Source: Sialis fuliginosa | Lineage: Eukaryota > Arthropoda > Insecta > Megaloptera > Sialidae | DNA length: 64,000 nucleotides | Assembly (NCBI GenBank): GCA_961205875.1 | Contig: OY540813.1 | Span: forward strand, 18,633,001 to 18,697,000 | Direction of reading: 5' to 3' | In this document: positions 26,701 to 36,965 of the stretch, piece after piece | Numbering within the stretch: position 1 is the first letter of the stretch | Layout of the letters: every line of letters begins with the position of its first letter | Program-made: the position numbers and the translations under genes | The notes under the pieces: model-generated | Seen by the model: the letters and a program-made list of their open reading frames with translations, nothing else | Told to the model about the DNA's origin: nothing | Databases searched by the model: none

Positions 26701-29700
26701 TATCTTAAGTAACACGAATTTTTATACGTATTCATAAGATCATTGAAGGGGTGAAAATCACCTTCAGAATTTTATAAAATTTTCTTTTTTGTTCAATAAT
26801 ATGAAAACTGTGCATTCTAGAAATGATCATTATCTTTTATAAGCATTTCGATGATGTATTCATTTTTTTATTACCCCTTTATGTTTTCCACCTCACACCC
26901 TTGGCATATATTATAGTAATCTAATGGCCAATATTACATCATTTTTTTATTTTCCATAAAATTACAATATATAAACATAATATAACACTATTGAGAAATT
27001 AATTTTAAGTTACAAATAAATATCTATTCGACCGAATCAAATTACTAATATCCACCAAATATCAATCGAAATGGAAACATACAATTACGTACAATACAAA
27101 TGTTAACGATTGAAAAAATTTAAAAAATACATGACCTTAACCACGATGTTACGCCACAACAATCATAACAATGTCGATTTGTATCAAATTTACTAACGTA
27201 CAAGAACTAAACTATGGTTCTCATGTTCTTTAATTACTATAAAAGAATTAATTAATTAAAAAGCAAAAGTAAAACGTGCAATATTAACAATTATTGCGCG
27301 GCTCTTACATAATCAGGTCAGGTATTTAAATATTATAACCTTGCTCTTATTGGATTAATAGTGTGCATGCGTACGTAGCTATAGGTTGGCAATTGTTGAC
27401 GGTTTTGTTTTATATTTAAATTACCAATTGATTGTTATGTACAATGTACATACAAAACAACAATGTTGTTTTACATCCATGCAAACTGTGCTTTACTTGC
27501 GTGCGTGCATGCGTAATTTTATTTTTAATTTATGATTACAGGATCTTCGTCAATTACATAAAAGTATGGTAGAAATTAATGAAATATGACGTTTATTTAA
27601 GGGAGAACATATGAGTAGATAGCAGAAAAAATAGGTGAATTTTAAAAATTTTTATCTTAAAAACTATTTGTTGGATTTCATCCAGGTTTGTTTTATTCTA
27701 AAGTATATATCTATATATTGAGGTATGTTTACAAATATTTTTATGAATATAATATATCGAATGGGAGCGTTGCTGTCGTGGCTGGCGTAAAACATGTCCC
27801 TTGATGCAGTTCCCAGGGTTACTGGCAGTCAGTTGATCTGAAACAGAAATTTCAAAGAGATTCTTAGAAGTTAATGTATGATGGCCTTTTTTTTACTCAA
27901 GCCAGAAGGGTCGGAAATTGTGGTTGAAAAATGAATGTAACGTTCAATCAGGTACCGAAGGGCATCATATATTAACCTTTAAGAACATTTTTGAAATTTC
28001 TGTTTCAGATCAACCGACTGCCAGTAACGGAACCGCATCGAGGGACATATTTTACACCGGCCACGACAGCAGCTCTCCCAGTCAATATATGTTCATAAAA
28101 AAATATGTAAACATACCTCAATATATAAACTTTAGAGTAAAACACACCTGGAAGAAATCGAACAAATAGTTTTTGAGATAATAATTTCCAAAATTCATTT
28201 ATTTTTTCTGCTGTCTACTCATATTATGCTCCCCCATGATAAAGCTTGTTCATGTTATTATTTTTTTATTGTATTGGAATATCTTCAAAATTTACCTTCT
28301 CTCTTACAATTAGTTGTACGCTGGATGCTTATAAACCTCAATTCAATTTTACAGGAAGTTTAAAAAATTCACTTTAAACATGATGATTTATTGCCACAAG
28401 CTTAAAAAGGACGACTACTTACTATAGACAAATGTTCTAACAAATCTTGTCTCCACCACCCTATTCCTGTATCTTAATTTCCATTTTTTTATGGTTATAT
28501 TTACTTGGTAAGACAAATAAATAATATTTACATGATGCATACTTTTTTTTCAGGATTCAAGTACAAAATTATCACATTTGATTTCTCTACATCTCGGAAG
28601 AAACGTTCAGTTAATATTCAAAATGACAAACAGTTAGTTATAAAAGTTTCTAGCACAAATGGAAGCGATGCTGACGATGAAGTTTTAAAACTAGATTTAA
28701 TGCCAAACAAAAAATTATTAGATCCGCATTTTGTTTTTATTGAAAGATGGCAAAACAGGTCGACCATTTTAGATTCACAAGCTGTAGATGATAGTTGTAA
28801 TTATCGCGGAAATGGGGTCGCGGTTTCACTTTGTGGAGGAAACGTGGTAAGTCAAGGTCCTTCATGTATACTTCTAAAGTAAAATTATCCATTGTATCGT
28901 ATCTATAAAAATACTTGACAATGAAATAATGATAGAAATTGGTATTAGTATTTTTATTAAGAATTGTTTACTCAAACTCTTTTTTTTAGAGAGGTATCAT
29001 CAATGGAAGAAATCATCATAAAACTATCCATCCTTTACCTAAACGTTTCCATTCTGATGTCCACAAACCACACGTGATTATAAAAAGAGAAATAATCCGG
29101 AATTCAGAATCTCTTCAAAGTTGTACTCATAACCATGATCATAATGAAAAAGCTACTTATAAAAGCCCAAGCAAGGACTTCGTTTGGAGCAAACACCATA
29201 AGCGAAAAACAAAAGAAAACCACAAGCAAAATGACATAGCAAATGATAAACAAGGAGATCAACAGCACATAGGAAAATACCAAAATTTAAATGCAAGTGA
29301 TAGTTTAGATTTAAGAAAAAAATTAAATAAATCTGAGATATTAGTTAAGGAAATTATTGGTAGTATTAGTGATAAAAGTGCAATAAAAACATTTAACAAT
29401 AATAAAAGTAATAAATTGAATAGTATTAATAATAATTTCAACACTGCCAACGGTAGCAAGGAAAATAATACTTTCAACTTGAAAGTTCACGATAACAAAC
29501 GCTTATTTTTACAAAATGCTACATTTAAAAGTCGTCAAAAGAGAGCAACACTATCTCCAGGTGTTCCCGTTCATGTAGAAACAGCAGTTTTTGTTGATAG
29601 AGATTTATATGAGCACATGGAATCTAATTACCCTGAAGATACAGAGCGAGAAATAATTCGGTTTGTTTTGGCAATGATAAATGCAGTAAGTATTAAGTGG

Positions 29701-32700
29701 AACTAAAATTATAAAAAAACAAGAACAGATTTAAAGATATGTTTAATTTATATAGGTTCAATTACTTTACCATGATACTTCTTTAGGGAGACCAGTTAAT
29801 TTTGTATTGAAAAGGTTGGAAGTGCTACGAGAAGAACCTGTAGCGTTGAGAAGACCTTTAGATATTGATAGATTTCTTGGAAGTTTCTGTGCATGGCAAA
29901 GAGCTTTGAATCCACCGAGAGATACTGATCCAGCGCATTGGGACCACGCACTTATACTTACTGGTTTAGATTTGTATGTTGTGAGTAAACACGGAAAGGT
30001 TAGCAGTCAAGTTGTAGGTAAGATAATTGATTAAAGCTCATCAAGTTGTTGTGTTCTATTATTTTTAAAATGTTAAACCATTTTTTTAGGTTTAGCTCCT
30101 GTAGCTGGAATGTGCACAGCTACTAGCAGTTGCACAGTTAATGAAGGACGGCATTTTGAAAGTGTGTATGTAGTTGCTCATGAAATTGGACATAAGTAAG
30201 TCATATCAATCTTTGTATAAAATAAACTGTAGTAGCCACCACACAATTTTTTGAGTACATTATTATACAGAAGGAAATATATTTAGACGGTTATTGTATT
30301 AAAAATTGGTTAGAAAATTTTGAGATAATATTATTTCTATAAATTTCAATCAAAACGTTTAAGTTTAAAATTTCATGTCTGTAACTTTAATAATTTAGGT
30401 AATACACATACATTATTGAGCTAATAGTCGTACTTTAGGCACCTTTAAAAAGTGCAATTTCGTTTTTTTGCGTTTAAATTTTGTCATGATTACAATATTA
30501 TACTAAAATTAAAAACACTTACAAATAATATATTTGTCGTAACATTTCAGTCTGGGGATGCGACACGATGGGCCTTTGGCAGATAATGACTGTGATCCTA
30601 GTAGTTTTATAATGTCTCCTACATTGGGGAGTGGAAAAATTACTTGGTCTGCTTGTAGCAGGCGATATCTTCAAAAGTTTTTAGAGTAAGTAAATATTTA
30701 TAAAATACTTATTTCTTCATCTACCCCTCTTGTAAAAATATACAAATTTTAAATTAAGTTGTTTACATTTTTAAAGTTGATTAATTTTATTCCCACAGCA
30801 CTCCACAATCAAGGTGTTTATTAGATCATGGAAGTTCTGCAGGACAGTTAGACCATAGCGCTGAAGGAGCACTGCCAGGGGAAAGATTTGATGCAGATCA
30901 GCAATGTATGATGTTTTATCTTTTAATATGTTTTTCTAATGATATTGTGTTGTGAATTTAATAAATTTATTTTATTCGGTTTTTATTACGATTTTGTGCA
31001 ATAGGTATGTTGAAATATGGAAAAGGAAGTAGACATTCGTTACAGCAACCGTTAGATGATGTTTGTAGAGATTTGCATTGCCAAAGAGAAAGATACACTT
31101 GGACATCACACCCTGCTCTTGAAGGAACACTTTGTGGAAATAATATGGTTTGTATTTATTTAACAAAACTGAGATTTTTTTTAAACATGAATTTTAAACA
31201 TTGAAACGCTTTGAGTCTTAAATTATGATACTATTTCTGAAATTTTTGAAAAAATCAAAAGTATCGAGATTAGGAAACGAAGCGTTCATGGGGAGAACTC
31301 TTACATAAATAATATTGATTACGTTAAGTATAGTTTTGAAAGTATGTCTTGAATTTGACTTTATTAAAATTGTGTATTGTTATAATTAATTAAACGGTGT
31401 TGTAAATTTTTTATCTGTCTTACTTAATCATAAATATCATTTTGGTGAAAAAATATGGATGGTATATAATTTTTATAACTATGAGAACAATATTCGTATG
31501 CATTCACACGGAAAAAAGCTCTTCATAAAATTAGCTGTGAAAAAAATAACAGTGTATAGAGAAATGACAGAGTCTCTCCAACAAATCCTTGTATTTGATG
31601 TGATTTTTTTTCTATTTATATTTAATACTATAAATTAATAAATGATAATAATACATTAATAAACATAATTTTATATAGTTTTTATTAGATAATAACAATT
31701 ACACATTTCTCTTGATACGATAATCTGCTCTAATTCAATTATTATACCTATAGTTTAAAATAATAAGAATTTCTAGCAGTTGAAATCTAACAAAATTGAT
31801 TGTCTGTTTTTTGTGTCAAGTTGGCTATAAACCAAGTGTCTTAGTCTTAAACTAAAGAATGAATAGACAGATTTATATATTCATAATGATGACTCTAATG
31901 TGTGGTATTTTTTTATCTTTCTTTTTAATTATGTATTTTATTATCAAGTGGTGTCGAGGTGGACGGTGTATCAACAGAAGCACATCTTCAGCTTTACGTG
32001 CATTGACTGGTAGTGCAACAACGAACTCTGGTGTCGACAGTTCATCGGTTACAGCCACTCCTGTTGATGGCGCATGGACAGCGTGGCGTGCTGCTAGTGA
32101 TTGTGCTTCCGGATGTTTGTTCGGGGATGAAGGACGTTTAAGAAGTGGCAGCACAGGCGTTGTAGTAGCTGCTAGAAGATGTGATAATCCAAGGTAAGCT
32201 GCAGTGATGTGTTATGAACTTTACGTGCTCTAAGTCACAGAAAATTCATCGGCCTTTTTCAGCGTCAGGTTGAATATTTTTGTTCCATTGAGCAAAATAA
32301 ATTTTTGCCCTCGGCTGTCATATTAAGCAAAATAGGATTTTTGGGATAGTTAGTCTCTTTATCCTCTAATGCACTTACCCGCTTTAAGGCGGACTTTACT
32401 ATAACGGTTTTTTTTATGTTTACTTACTGCATAGTTCTGCCTACAGGAACCTTTTCTCACCAGTAATAAGCAAGCGATTAACCAAAATTAATTTTAAACA
32501 TCATATTCGTTTTTCTGAGTCCAAAATTAATATACACAAAAACTATTGGGTATCAAAAGATTAATGCATTACAGGGTTAAATATATAAAAAGTTCTGAGC
32601 ATTAGCCAAGATCTGCATTATATTTTCTTTATATTTTTTTGGCCAATACATGACTTTTATACCATTGATTACTTTTTGCTTTGTGCAAGCCGCCATAATA

Positions 32701-35700
32701 TTATATACAAAATATACATATAATGTACAATATTGTATACAAAATATGATATTTTTAATTTTTCAGGCCAGAAAACGGAGGACGTGACTGTCCAGGACCG
32801 GCTCGAAGACACGAAGCATGTATTGCAACACAATGCATAACAGCTCCACGGATGACTTTAACAGAATTTGCAAATCAAATTTGTGGACGGGCTAGAGAAG
32901 TTGATAGTGATTTAATTGGAAATGGTCTTCAACGAAGAGATGTTGATGGTATGTGTTAGCAAAAAAAATATTTTATGAGTAATCTATAGTGATAGTTTCC
33001 AATATCATCAGGCGGGTAAAGTTAAAACTAACTTATATGAATATGTTCATACTAGGGCGAATAATCGCATGTGTTGCACAAATTTTAGGGTACTCCTGAA
33101 ATGCAATGTCCATCCATTATAAAAAGTTAAGGATATACAGAGAATAATAATAACTGTTATTTTAGGGGACGAAGCATGTATGGTTTGGTGCCACAAAAGA
33201 GGTGGAGGAACAAAAACGAGAGGATGGACATTTCCAGATGGTACTGTTTGTTATAAACGACAAAGGAAAGCTGGTATTGCTTCTTATTGTATTGATGGAC
33301 ATTGTGAGGTATAATTAGTACAAAACAAACTCTAGAAAGATAGATAATTTGAAAATACTTGTAGGAATTTGGTTGTGATCGAAGTGGCGATTCGGAATTT
33401 GTTAATTTCCCTGAAGCTTGTCCAGATATCAGTTCTATTTCTCGAAGACGCGGTATAATTTTTAAATGGGCAAGTGCTAGCAGTTGTCATTCACATTGCA
33501 TTGCCCCCGGAATGGGCTTGCGTCTTGTAATTGGGAAATCCGAAAGAGGAGGATTACGGAAAACGAGCATCCAGTTGTGCCAACCTGATAAACATGTTTG
33601 TTTATACATTTTTTTAATAAGTTGTTAAGCTAAATACAATTTCAATTATATCAACTACAATTCTTCTGCAGCTGTTAATTAACATATGTACTAATTTTTA
33701 GAGTTGTAGCAGACTGAAAACGCCATTCCAACATGCTACTGCCGTTTGTACAAAATATAAAGAAAGAGTACGAAGATTATCAGGACTTGGAATGCAAATA
33801 TCACCGGTTGTCGGTAAAACTATTAAATACTAAATCAAAAATTTATGTTAAATGTTTCTGAATTGGAAAAATCAAAATAGTGTAATTTTATTTAAATTAG
33901 AGGATCAAAATTTTTGTATAAAAAAGGACAATATTCATAAGTGAAAATGATATTTTTTGCTAAATATCAAATAACACTTGCAAATTAATTATTAAGAAAG
34001 CATTTTCTAGTTGAAACTCTATGTTTTCAATTGAGATTTTGTCAAATTTTTTAGCAAAACAATTTGTATTTTTTTGTTTGGTTTTTAATACAATAACTGT
34101 GAAAATTGAATGAATTTGTAATCTTGTAAAAATCATTAGAAAACGGATAATTTGATCTTGAAAAATATTTTTTCGATCCATGTATTGAACTTTGAGTAAT
34201 ATCATTTTCGTAGCATAAATCTTATTTCTTTGAATTTGAAATTTATTTTTTTAACCCTTAGCTGGCACACTTCCGCAAAATCGTATAGCTGGCACTGTGG
34301 AGTCCGCGTGGTCCCAGCTACGAAAATGTTTGCTGTTTTGATAGATAAAAAAAGAAAATGCCAGTTAAGGGTTAATTAAAATTTTATAGATATACCATCA
34401 GAGTGAATATGACTATTAACTAAATATTCCTATTGCATATATCCCAGGTTTACTATTTTGCTATAAATGCATAAGTTGTTTATTATATTTTAATATTTTT
34501 AATAAGGACGTTACCTCGCATGATATGCAATCTTCTCGATAAAATCACTGATTATCATATATTTAACTTGCAGAGGATCCAGACAGGCCATGCCGTGTAG
34601 CTTGCCAAGATGAAAATGTCTCCCATAGATTTTATTTGGTTAATGGCGAAGAAGGTTGGTTTCCTTTTGGAACAGATTGTGGAAGAGGCTCATCAGATAA
34701 AAAAGCTTACTGTATCAGTGGGAAATGTTTGGTAGGTAAAAATTCACCAAAATGATTTTCATTTTATAATGTTTTTGAATGTGTATAGTACATATAATAC
34801 ACAGTAACAAAATTTAAGAATGTATTGCATGGTTACAAATATTTATATTTACGTTTAAAACCTCATTTTCCATGTTAACTGTTACTTTAGCCAAAAAATG
34901 AAAAATTGTATTGATGATATTATTATTTCTGATTGAATTTTACACCGATACCTTTACATATGTCATTTACGTATTACAAGGGTTAAAACAGTAAGTTGTT
35001 TTCCCATAAAAGCCCTTGTTAATTAAAACCATATAATTTTTATACTAGATGGTGAACACATTATGAATTTTAATTTCTCAGTTTCAACAAATTCTATAGG
35101 TTTTAAGCAGGGACTTGAACCTGAACTCGAACCCGAACCCTGAAAAAAACCCATATCATTCATGGATAACCGGTAACCATATATTTTTAAATGATACAAT
35201 AAGTAAATTATTTTTAATATTATCTTCAATGATTTTTAAAAGAGATTATAAAATGTACTACTTGGAAATTTGTTTGAATTTAATGGTACGATGTTTACAT
35301 ATTTTTTACTTTTTTTTTTAATTCAATAACGGAATTACATTTCGATTTGCAAAAAAAATCTGAAAAGTAGCGATTTCAATTATTAAAATGCAATTTTATT
35401 TTTTGTCCTTTTTCTAGCCATATTTTAAAGGCTATTAATGTTTCTTCTTTTTCAGGATATGTTTTATTTGTTAATTACAGATTTTTTAAACAAAATAATT
35501 TTCATTCAATTACAAACTTAAACCCCAACCCGAAACTAAACCCTGAAAAATAACGGTTTTTGATTTCAAATATGCGAACCATAAATAAATTCCGGTTCAA
35601 GTCGGTGGTTTTTTGTTTTTGATTAACTGGTCAGTAAATATACATATAGTGTTTTACTTTTAGGAATTTGGATCTGACGATACGCCTTTATCAGAGCATG

Positions 35701-35969
35701 AGTTCACATTACCATTATTATCTCGAAATAAAAGAAGTTTGGATAAAAATACCACAAGAATTATTGCAACATTAGAAGAAGCAGAATTGGCATTGTTGAT
35801 ATCAAAACTGAATTTAACATTTTCAAATCCTAAAGATATTTTTAAACCTAGCAAATATGATTTCGATATAAGTTTAAGTGAGCCAGTTTATGTCACAATG
35901 GAAACACCTATAGATATATTACCAAGTAATTATAGAGATTACTATAACGATATTTACGGATTTTTGTAG
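14789..35969 (+). CDS. Secreted ADAMTS metalloprotease, stall-like, 16 exons
   Basis: Exons: 14789-14857, 20225-20303, 28554-28846, 28990-29685, 29756-30017, 30090-30195, 30551-30685, 30799-30905, 31005-31147, 31949-32193, 32767-32948, 33166-33308, 33365-33595, 33702-33813, 34574-34731, 35664-35969. All phases join, giving about 1088 residues. Order: signal peptide (1-20, MRCALVLLCVLWCL start), propeptide, furin site RQKR at 329-332, reprolysin-type catalytic domain with HEIGHNLGMRHD at 497-508, disintegrin-like region, one degenerate thrombospondin repeat, then Cys-rich repeats and a tail. ADAMTS enzymes cleave extracellular matrix proteins; Drosophila stall acts in oogenesis. Introns 1 and 2 are 5.4 and 8.3 kb and filled with repeats; from exon 3 the gene is compact. 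The orthology to stall rests on the one-TSP layout and the Cys-rich C-terminus; another insect ADAMTS is the alternative. Confidence 0.85.
14988..15318. mobile_element. MITE with CCAGTATTATAA ends
   Basis: It starts 'gtccagtattataaacc' and ends 'ttataatactggac'. Inner arms pair again ('gctagcaaaatttgctagc' against 'gcaagctagcaaataatgc'). It shares the terminal motif with the elements at 15427-15766 and 49139-49457 but not the interior. Located in stl intron 1. Confidence 0.65.
15427..15766. mobile_element. MITE, second CCAGTATTATAA family member
   Basis: The left end 'gcccagtattataaag' is followed by 'aatttgcttgag' and 'agctaacgctatctgctagg'; the right end repeats these as reverse complements and closes with 'ctttataataccggg'. 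A close full-length relative lies at 49139-49457 in the same orientation. It is non-autonomous. Confidence 0.75.
16160..16500 (+). repeat. GGTTCGGGTTC-rich dispersed repeat, copy 1
   Basis: The right part is a degenerate array of GGTTCGG and GGTTCAG units (16383-16490). Together with the upstream 'tggttaccggttatcc' block it is the reverse complement of 35100-35610. Both copies lie in stl introns. It is not a TTAGG telomere array. Confidence 0.6.
17165..17310. promoter_or_regulatory. CpG-richer island in stl intron 1, possible enhancer
   Basis: This stretch has several CpGs ('ttcgcgcgttaattagcgga', 'cgtcacggtttg', 'caatccgcg') in an otherwise CpG-poor intron. It has no open frame and no repeat partner in the window. 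Unique, compositionally distinct DNA in a first intron is a reasonable enhancer candidate, nothing more. Confidence 0.2.
18443..18645. mobile_element. 200-bp MITE, inverted relative of 5302-5501
   Basis: It begins 'catagacataaagcatgtac' and ends 'gctctatgcctatg', imperfect inverted repeats. The interior matches the 5.3-kb element in reverse orientation. It lies in stl intron 1. Confidence 0.7.
19640..19795 (+). repeat. Dispersed repeat, copy in stl intron 1
   Basis: The block 'ctgactattttcgccatgat' through 'cataagag' (about 19708-19788) is matched in reverse complement at 58905-59030, where it reads 'catcatgacgaaaatagtta' and the flanking bases. Its tail sequence resembles non-LTR or MITE flanks; class unknown. 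Confidence 0.5.
20935..21540 (+). repeat. Long dispersed repeat, copy 1 (stl intron 1-2 region)
   Basis: About 600 bp running from 'ccgtagaaaaatcgtgtccg' through 'cgcatggcggctgtgc' and 'aattgaacctaagggacatt' to 'tctccataccgatattta'. The same content appears reversed at 51165-51830. It carries no long conserved frame. It lies in stl intron 2. Confidence 0.7.
21750..21845 (-). repeat. tRNA-derived SINE-like remnant
   Basis: On the minus strand it reads 'cttcgcaacggcacacgc' then 'ggttcgatgctc', which are A-box-like and B-box matches at about tRNA spacing. The acceptor stem does not close, so it is a pseudogene or SINE head. It is GC-richer than its surroundings. Confidence 0.4.
22563..22830 (+). 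repeat. Dispersed 'ccggaaatt' repeat family member
   Basis: The text 'tttcataactgtacaacaatg' (first 20 bases) then 'aaggctgtagctccc' and 'aatttccgga' parallels 20750-20860 and 26513-26660. The tail contains repeated 'ctattctata' words. Located in stl intron 2. Confidence 0.5.
23312..23635 (+). repeat. Direct repeat pair, copy A
   Basis: About 320 bp that recurs at 24660-25010 in the same orientation: 'catcatgaatcagtaatacc'-type wording, 'aaattgaactacagg' and 'gggtcataaac' are shared. The two copies are separated by about 1 kb in stl intron 2. Confidence 0.7.
24660..25010 (+). repeat. Direct repeat pair, copy B
   Basis: Counterpart of 23312-23635. It differs by substitutions and a short insertion near 24745 ('gacccagccgacttg'). 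Directly after it the 'ccggaaatt' family motif appears, so the two repeat types may be parts of one larger element. Confidence 0.7.
26513..26660 (+). repeat. Dispersed 'ccggaaatt' repeat family member
   Basis: Contains 'ttactgtatcacaatggatt' and 'aatttccggacacatgttc', matching the members near 20750, 22563 and (reverse) 10432. Located in stl intron 2. Confidence 0.45.
27599..28235. mobile_element. Near-complete 640-bp palindromic (foldback) element
   Basis: The left arm starts 'gggagaacatatgagtagat' and the right arm ends 'ctactcatattatgctcccc'. The arms match along almost the whole length ('ccaggtttgttttattctaa' pairs with 'agtaaaacacacctgg' and neighbours), leaving only a short spacer near 27900. 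The plus-strand 83-codon frame across the right arm is incidental. It lies about 320 bp before stl exon 3. Confidence 0.75.
28554..29560 (+). other. stl prodomain exons 3-4, with low-complexity insert
   Basis: Residues 50-332. Exon 3 has the M12B propeptide character (VDDSCNYRGNG, then VAVSLCGGNV) and an early RKKR at 64-67. Exon 4 holds a histidine-rich stretch with CTHNHDHN, a candidate cysteine-switch area, followed by a Lys/Asn/Ser-rich low-complexity segment, and ends in RQKR, the likely convertase site that frees the mature enzyme. The low-complexity part causes a leucine-rich artefact frame on the opposite strand. Confidence 0.75.
29561..30905 (+). other. stl catalytic domain exons
   Basis: Residues 333 to about 580. 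The domain opens with HVETAVFVDRDLYEHM and carries the zinc-binding HEIGHNLGMRHDG, split between exons 6 and 7 after the AA of the Asn codon. The downstream Met-turn-like FIMSP lies about 20 residues later. All three zinc-binding His residues are present, so the enzyme is predicted to be active. Confidence 0.88.
34251..34375. mobile_element. piggyBac-like MITE, 117 bp, TTAA target site
   Basis: TTAA is followed by CCCTTAGCTGGCA and the other end is TGCCAGTTAAGGG followed by TTAA. The TTAA duplication and CCC/GGG ends are the signature of piggyBac-type insertion. No transposase. It lies in stl intron 14. Confidence 0.75.
35100..35610 (-). repeat. GGTTCGGGTTC-rich dispersed repeat, copy 2
   Basis: Reverse complement of 16160-16500: here as 'gaactcgaacccgaaccc' and 'ggataaccggtaacca', with a second C-rich end at about 35522-35545 ('ccccaacccgaaactaaacc'). 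The two outer C/G-rich ends suggest a longer element than the copy in intron 1. It ends about 50 bp before stl exon 16. Confidence 0.6.
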
Positions 35970-36062
35970 AATGATTTTCAGAGAAAAATATTTTATCTAA
36001 ACCGTGTAAGGATAGGTAATATTCAACTCTTGAGGCTTCCGCGGTGATCTTGATATGGATCT

Positions 36063-36204
36063 TAGCTTCTGGGGGTAAGCCGCGTCGATTTGGTCGTGTT
36101 ATATATCAGAAGAGCCCTGAAGATGTCCACTGCAATGTGTGACGAAACGTTGGCCGATAATACGACCAAATTGATGCGGCACTCAGAAGCCATGATCCAG
36201 ATAG
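36063..36204. mobile_element. Short hairpin-ended element in the stl 3' region
   Basis: Left arm 'gccgcgtcgatttggtcgt' pairs with right arm 'acgaccaaattgatgcggc', and the outer 'tggatcttagcttctg' pairs with 'cagaagccatgatcca'. The loop holds 'ccctgaagatgtccactgca' then 'gacgaaacgttggcc', a phrase typical of some invertebrate retroelement ends. It lies within the probable stl 3' UTR. Confidence 0.55.
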
Positions 36205-36413
36205 GTAATATTTTTAATTCATTAGAGTTGCAGGAAAGTATTTTAACAATGTTTTAATGTTATGATAATTAAAGAAAATACTCTTTTAGTTATTGTAAGT
36301 GTACATTTATAAAATGCAATAATTTATATTTTACTTAACATATCTATTTGTATCTTTTTATATTATTTTATTTGTCAATTTAGTTATTTTATTTATTTGA
36401 AACATGTACTTAT

Positions 36414-36435
36414 AATAAACGCTTTTAGAAATAAA
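36414..36435 (+). terminator. Polyadenylation signals of stl
   Basis: AATAAA occurs at 36414-36419 and again at 36430-36435, about 450 bases after the stop codon. These are the first canonical plus-strand signals of good context and are the likely end of the stl transcript. Confidence 0.5.
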
Positions 36436-36489
36436 ATATTTATGTAATTTACCTACTTGTTTTTTAATTAATTTATTTAAATATTCCTA

Positions 36490-36965
36490 ATAGTCCTCAG
36501 TACCCTTTTGTAAATTTATTATCATACTTCTGAAACTTCATGAGTGGTTACTTTTTGACGAGTCTAACAACTTTTTTATTTGTGAAAATTCTTAAAAATG
36601 GAACATTTTCGAGCGTGCAGCCGTGGAATCCTCCGGGCGGCGGACTGGAAAAACGGCCCAAGATATTTGTCGGACAAAATGACCAATGGATTGTAAAAAT
36701 AATTATTTAATAATCTTACAAATTTCAGGTAGCTGGTAATAAACTATAATAACCTCGTTATTTTGACATGTTGGAGGTGGAAGACTAGGTGATACCCCAA
36801 TATTTTTGTCTGACAATTTTTGTTTTCAATTTTCTCACCATATTATCTTAGGTACAAGAATTTTCGCAAATAAAAAAGTTGTTAGACTCGTCAAAAAGAA
36901 GCCACTCACGAAGTTTCAGAAATATGGTAATAAATTTCCAAAAGGATCGAGGTATTGAGGACTAT
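36490..36965. mobile_element. MITE with TAGTCCTCAGTACC ends, TA target site
   Basis: The left end 'tagtcctcagtacccttttg' and the right end 'aaaggatcgaggtattgagg' plus 'acta' form inverted repeats that extend over about 120 bp ('cttttttatttgtgaaaatt' pairs with 'aattttcgcaaataaaaaag'). TA is present on both flanks. Sits between the convergent stl and ITP genes. Confidence 0.75.

Larger units (their letters stand above)
30906..35969 (+). other. stl disintegrin-like, TSP and Cys-rich exons, C-terminal tail
   Basis: Exons 9-16. After the disintegrin-like segment (DDVCRDLHCQRER, LCGNNMWCRGGRC) comes a thrombospondin repeat with WTAWRAASDCASGC, where the usual WSxWS pattern is degraded and the second half reads CDNPRPENGGRDCPG. 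Two Cys-rich blocks follow: MVWCHKRGGGTKTRGW and CRVACQDENVSHRF, ending in CISGKCLEFG. A dibasic RNKR at 1008-1011 precedes a 77-residue tail with no cysteine. Confidence 0.8.

Noticed and set aside
27918-28169. Plus-strand 83-codon frame
   Set aside because: It lies in the right arm of a palindromic element.
29259-29477. Leucine-rich minus-strand frame
   Set aside because: It is the antisense of the Asn/Lys-rich prodomain insert of stl and has no other support.
31859-31948. Hydrophobic N-terminal extension of the exon at 31949, resembling a membrane segment
   Set aside because: It is intronic T-rich sequence in frame before a good acceptor (tatcaag); the previous exon joins at 31949 and continues the disintegrin-like domain.
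36130-36180. Possible hammerhead ribozyme (CTGAAGA ... GAAA) in the small hairpin element
   Set aside because: The core words are present, but stem II has a mismatch at its first pair and I could not build stems I and III together with a proper cleavage triplet.
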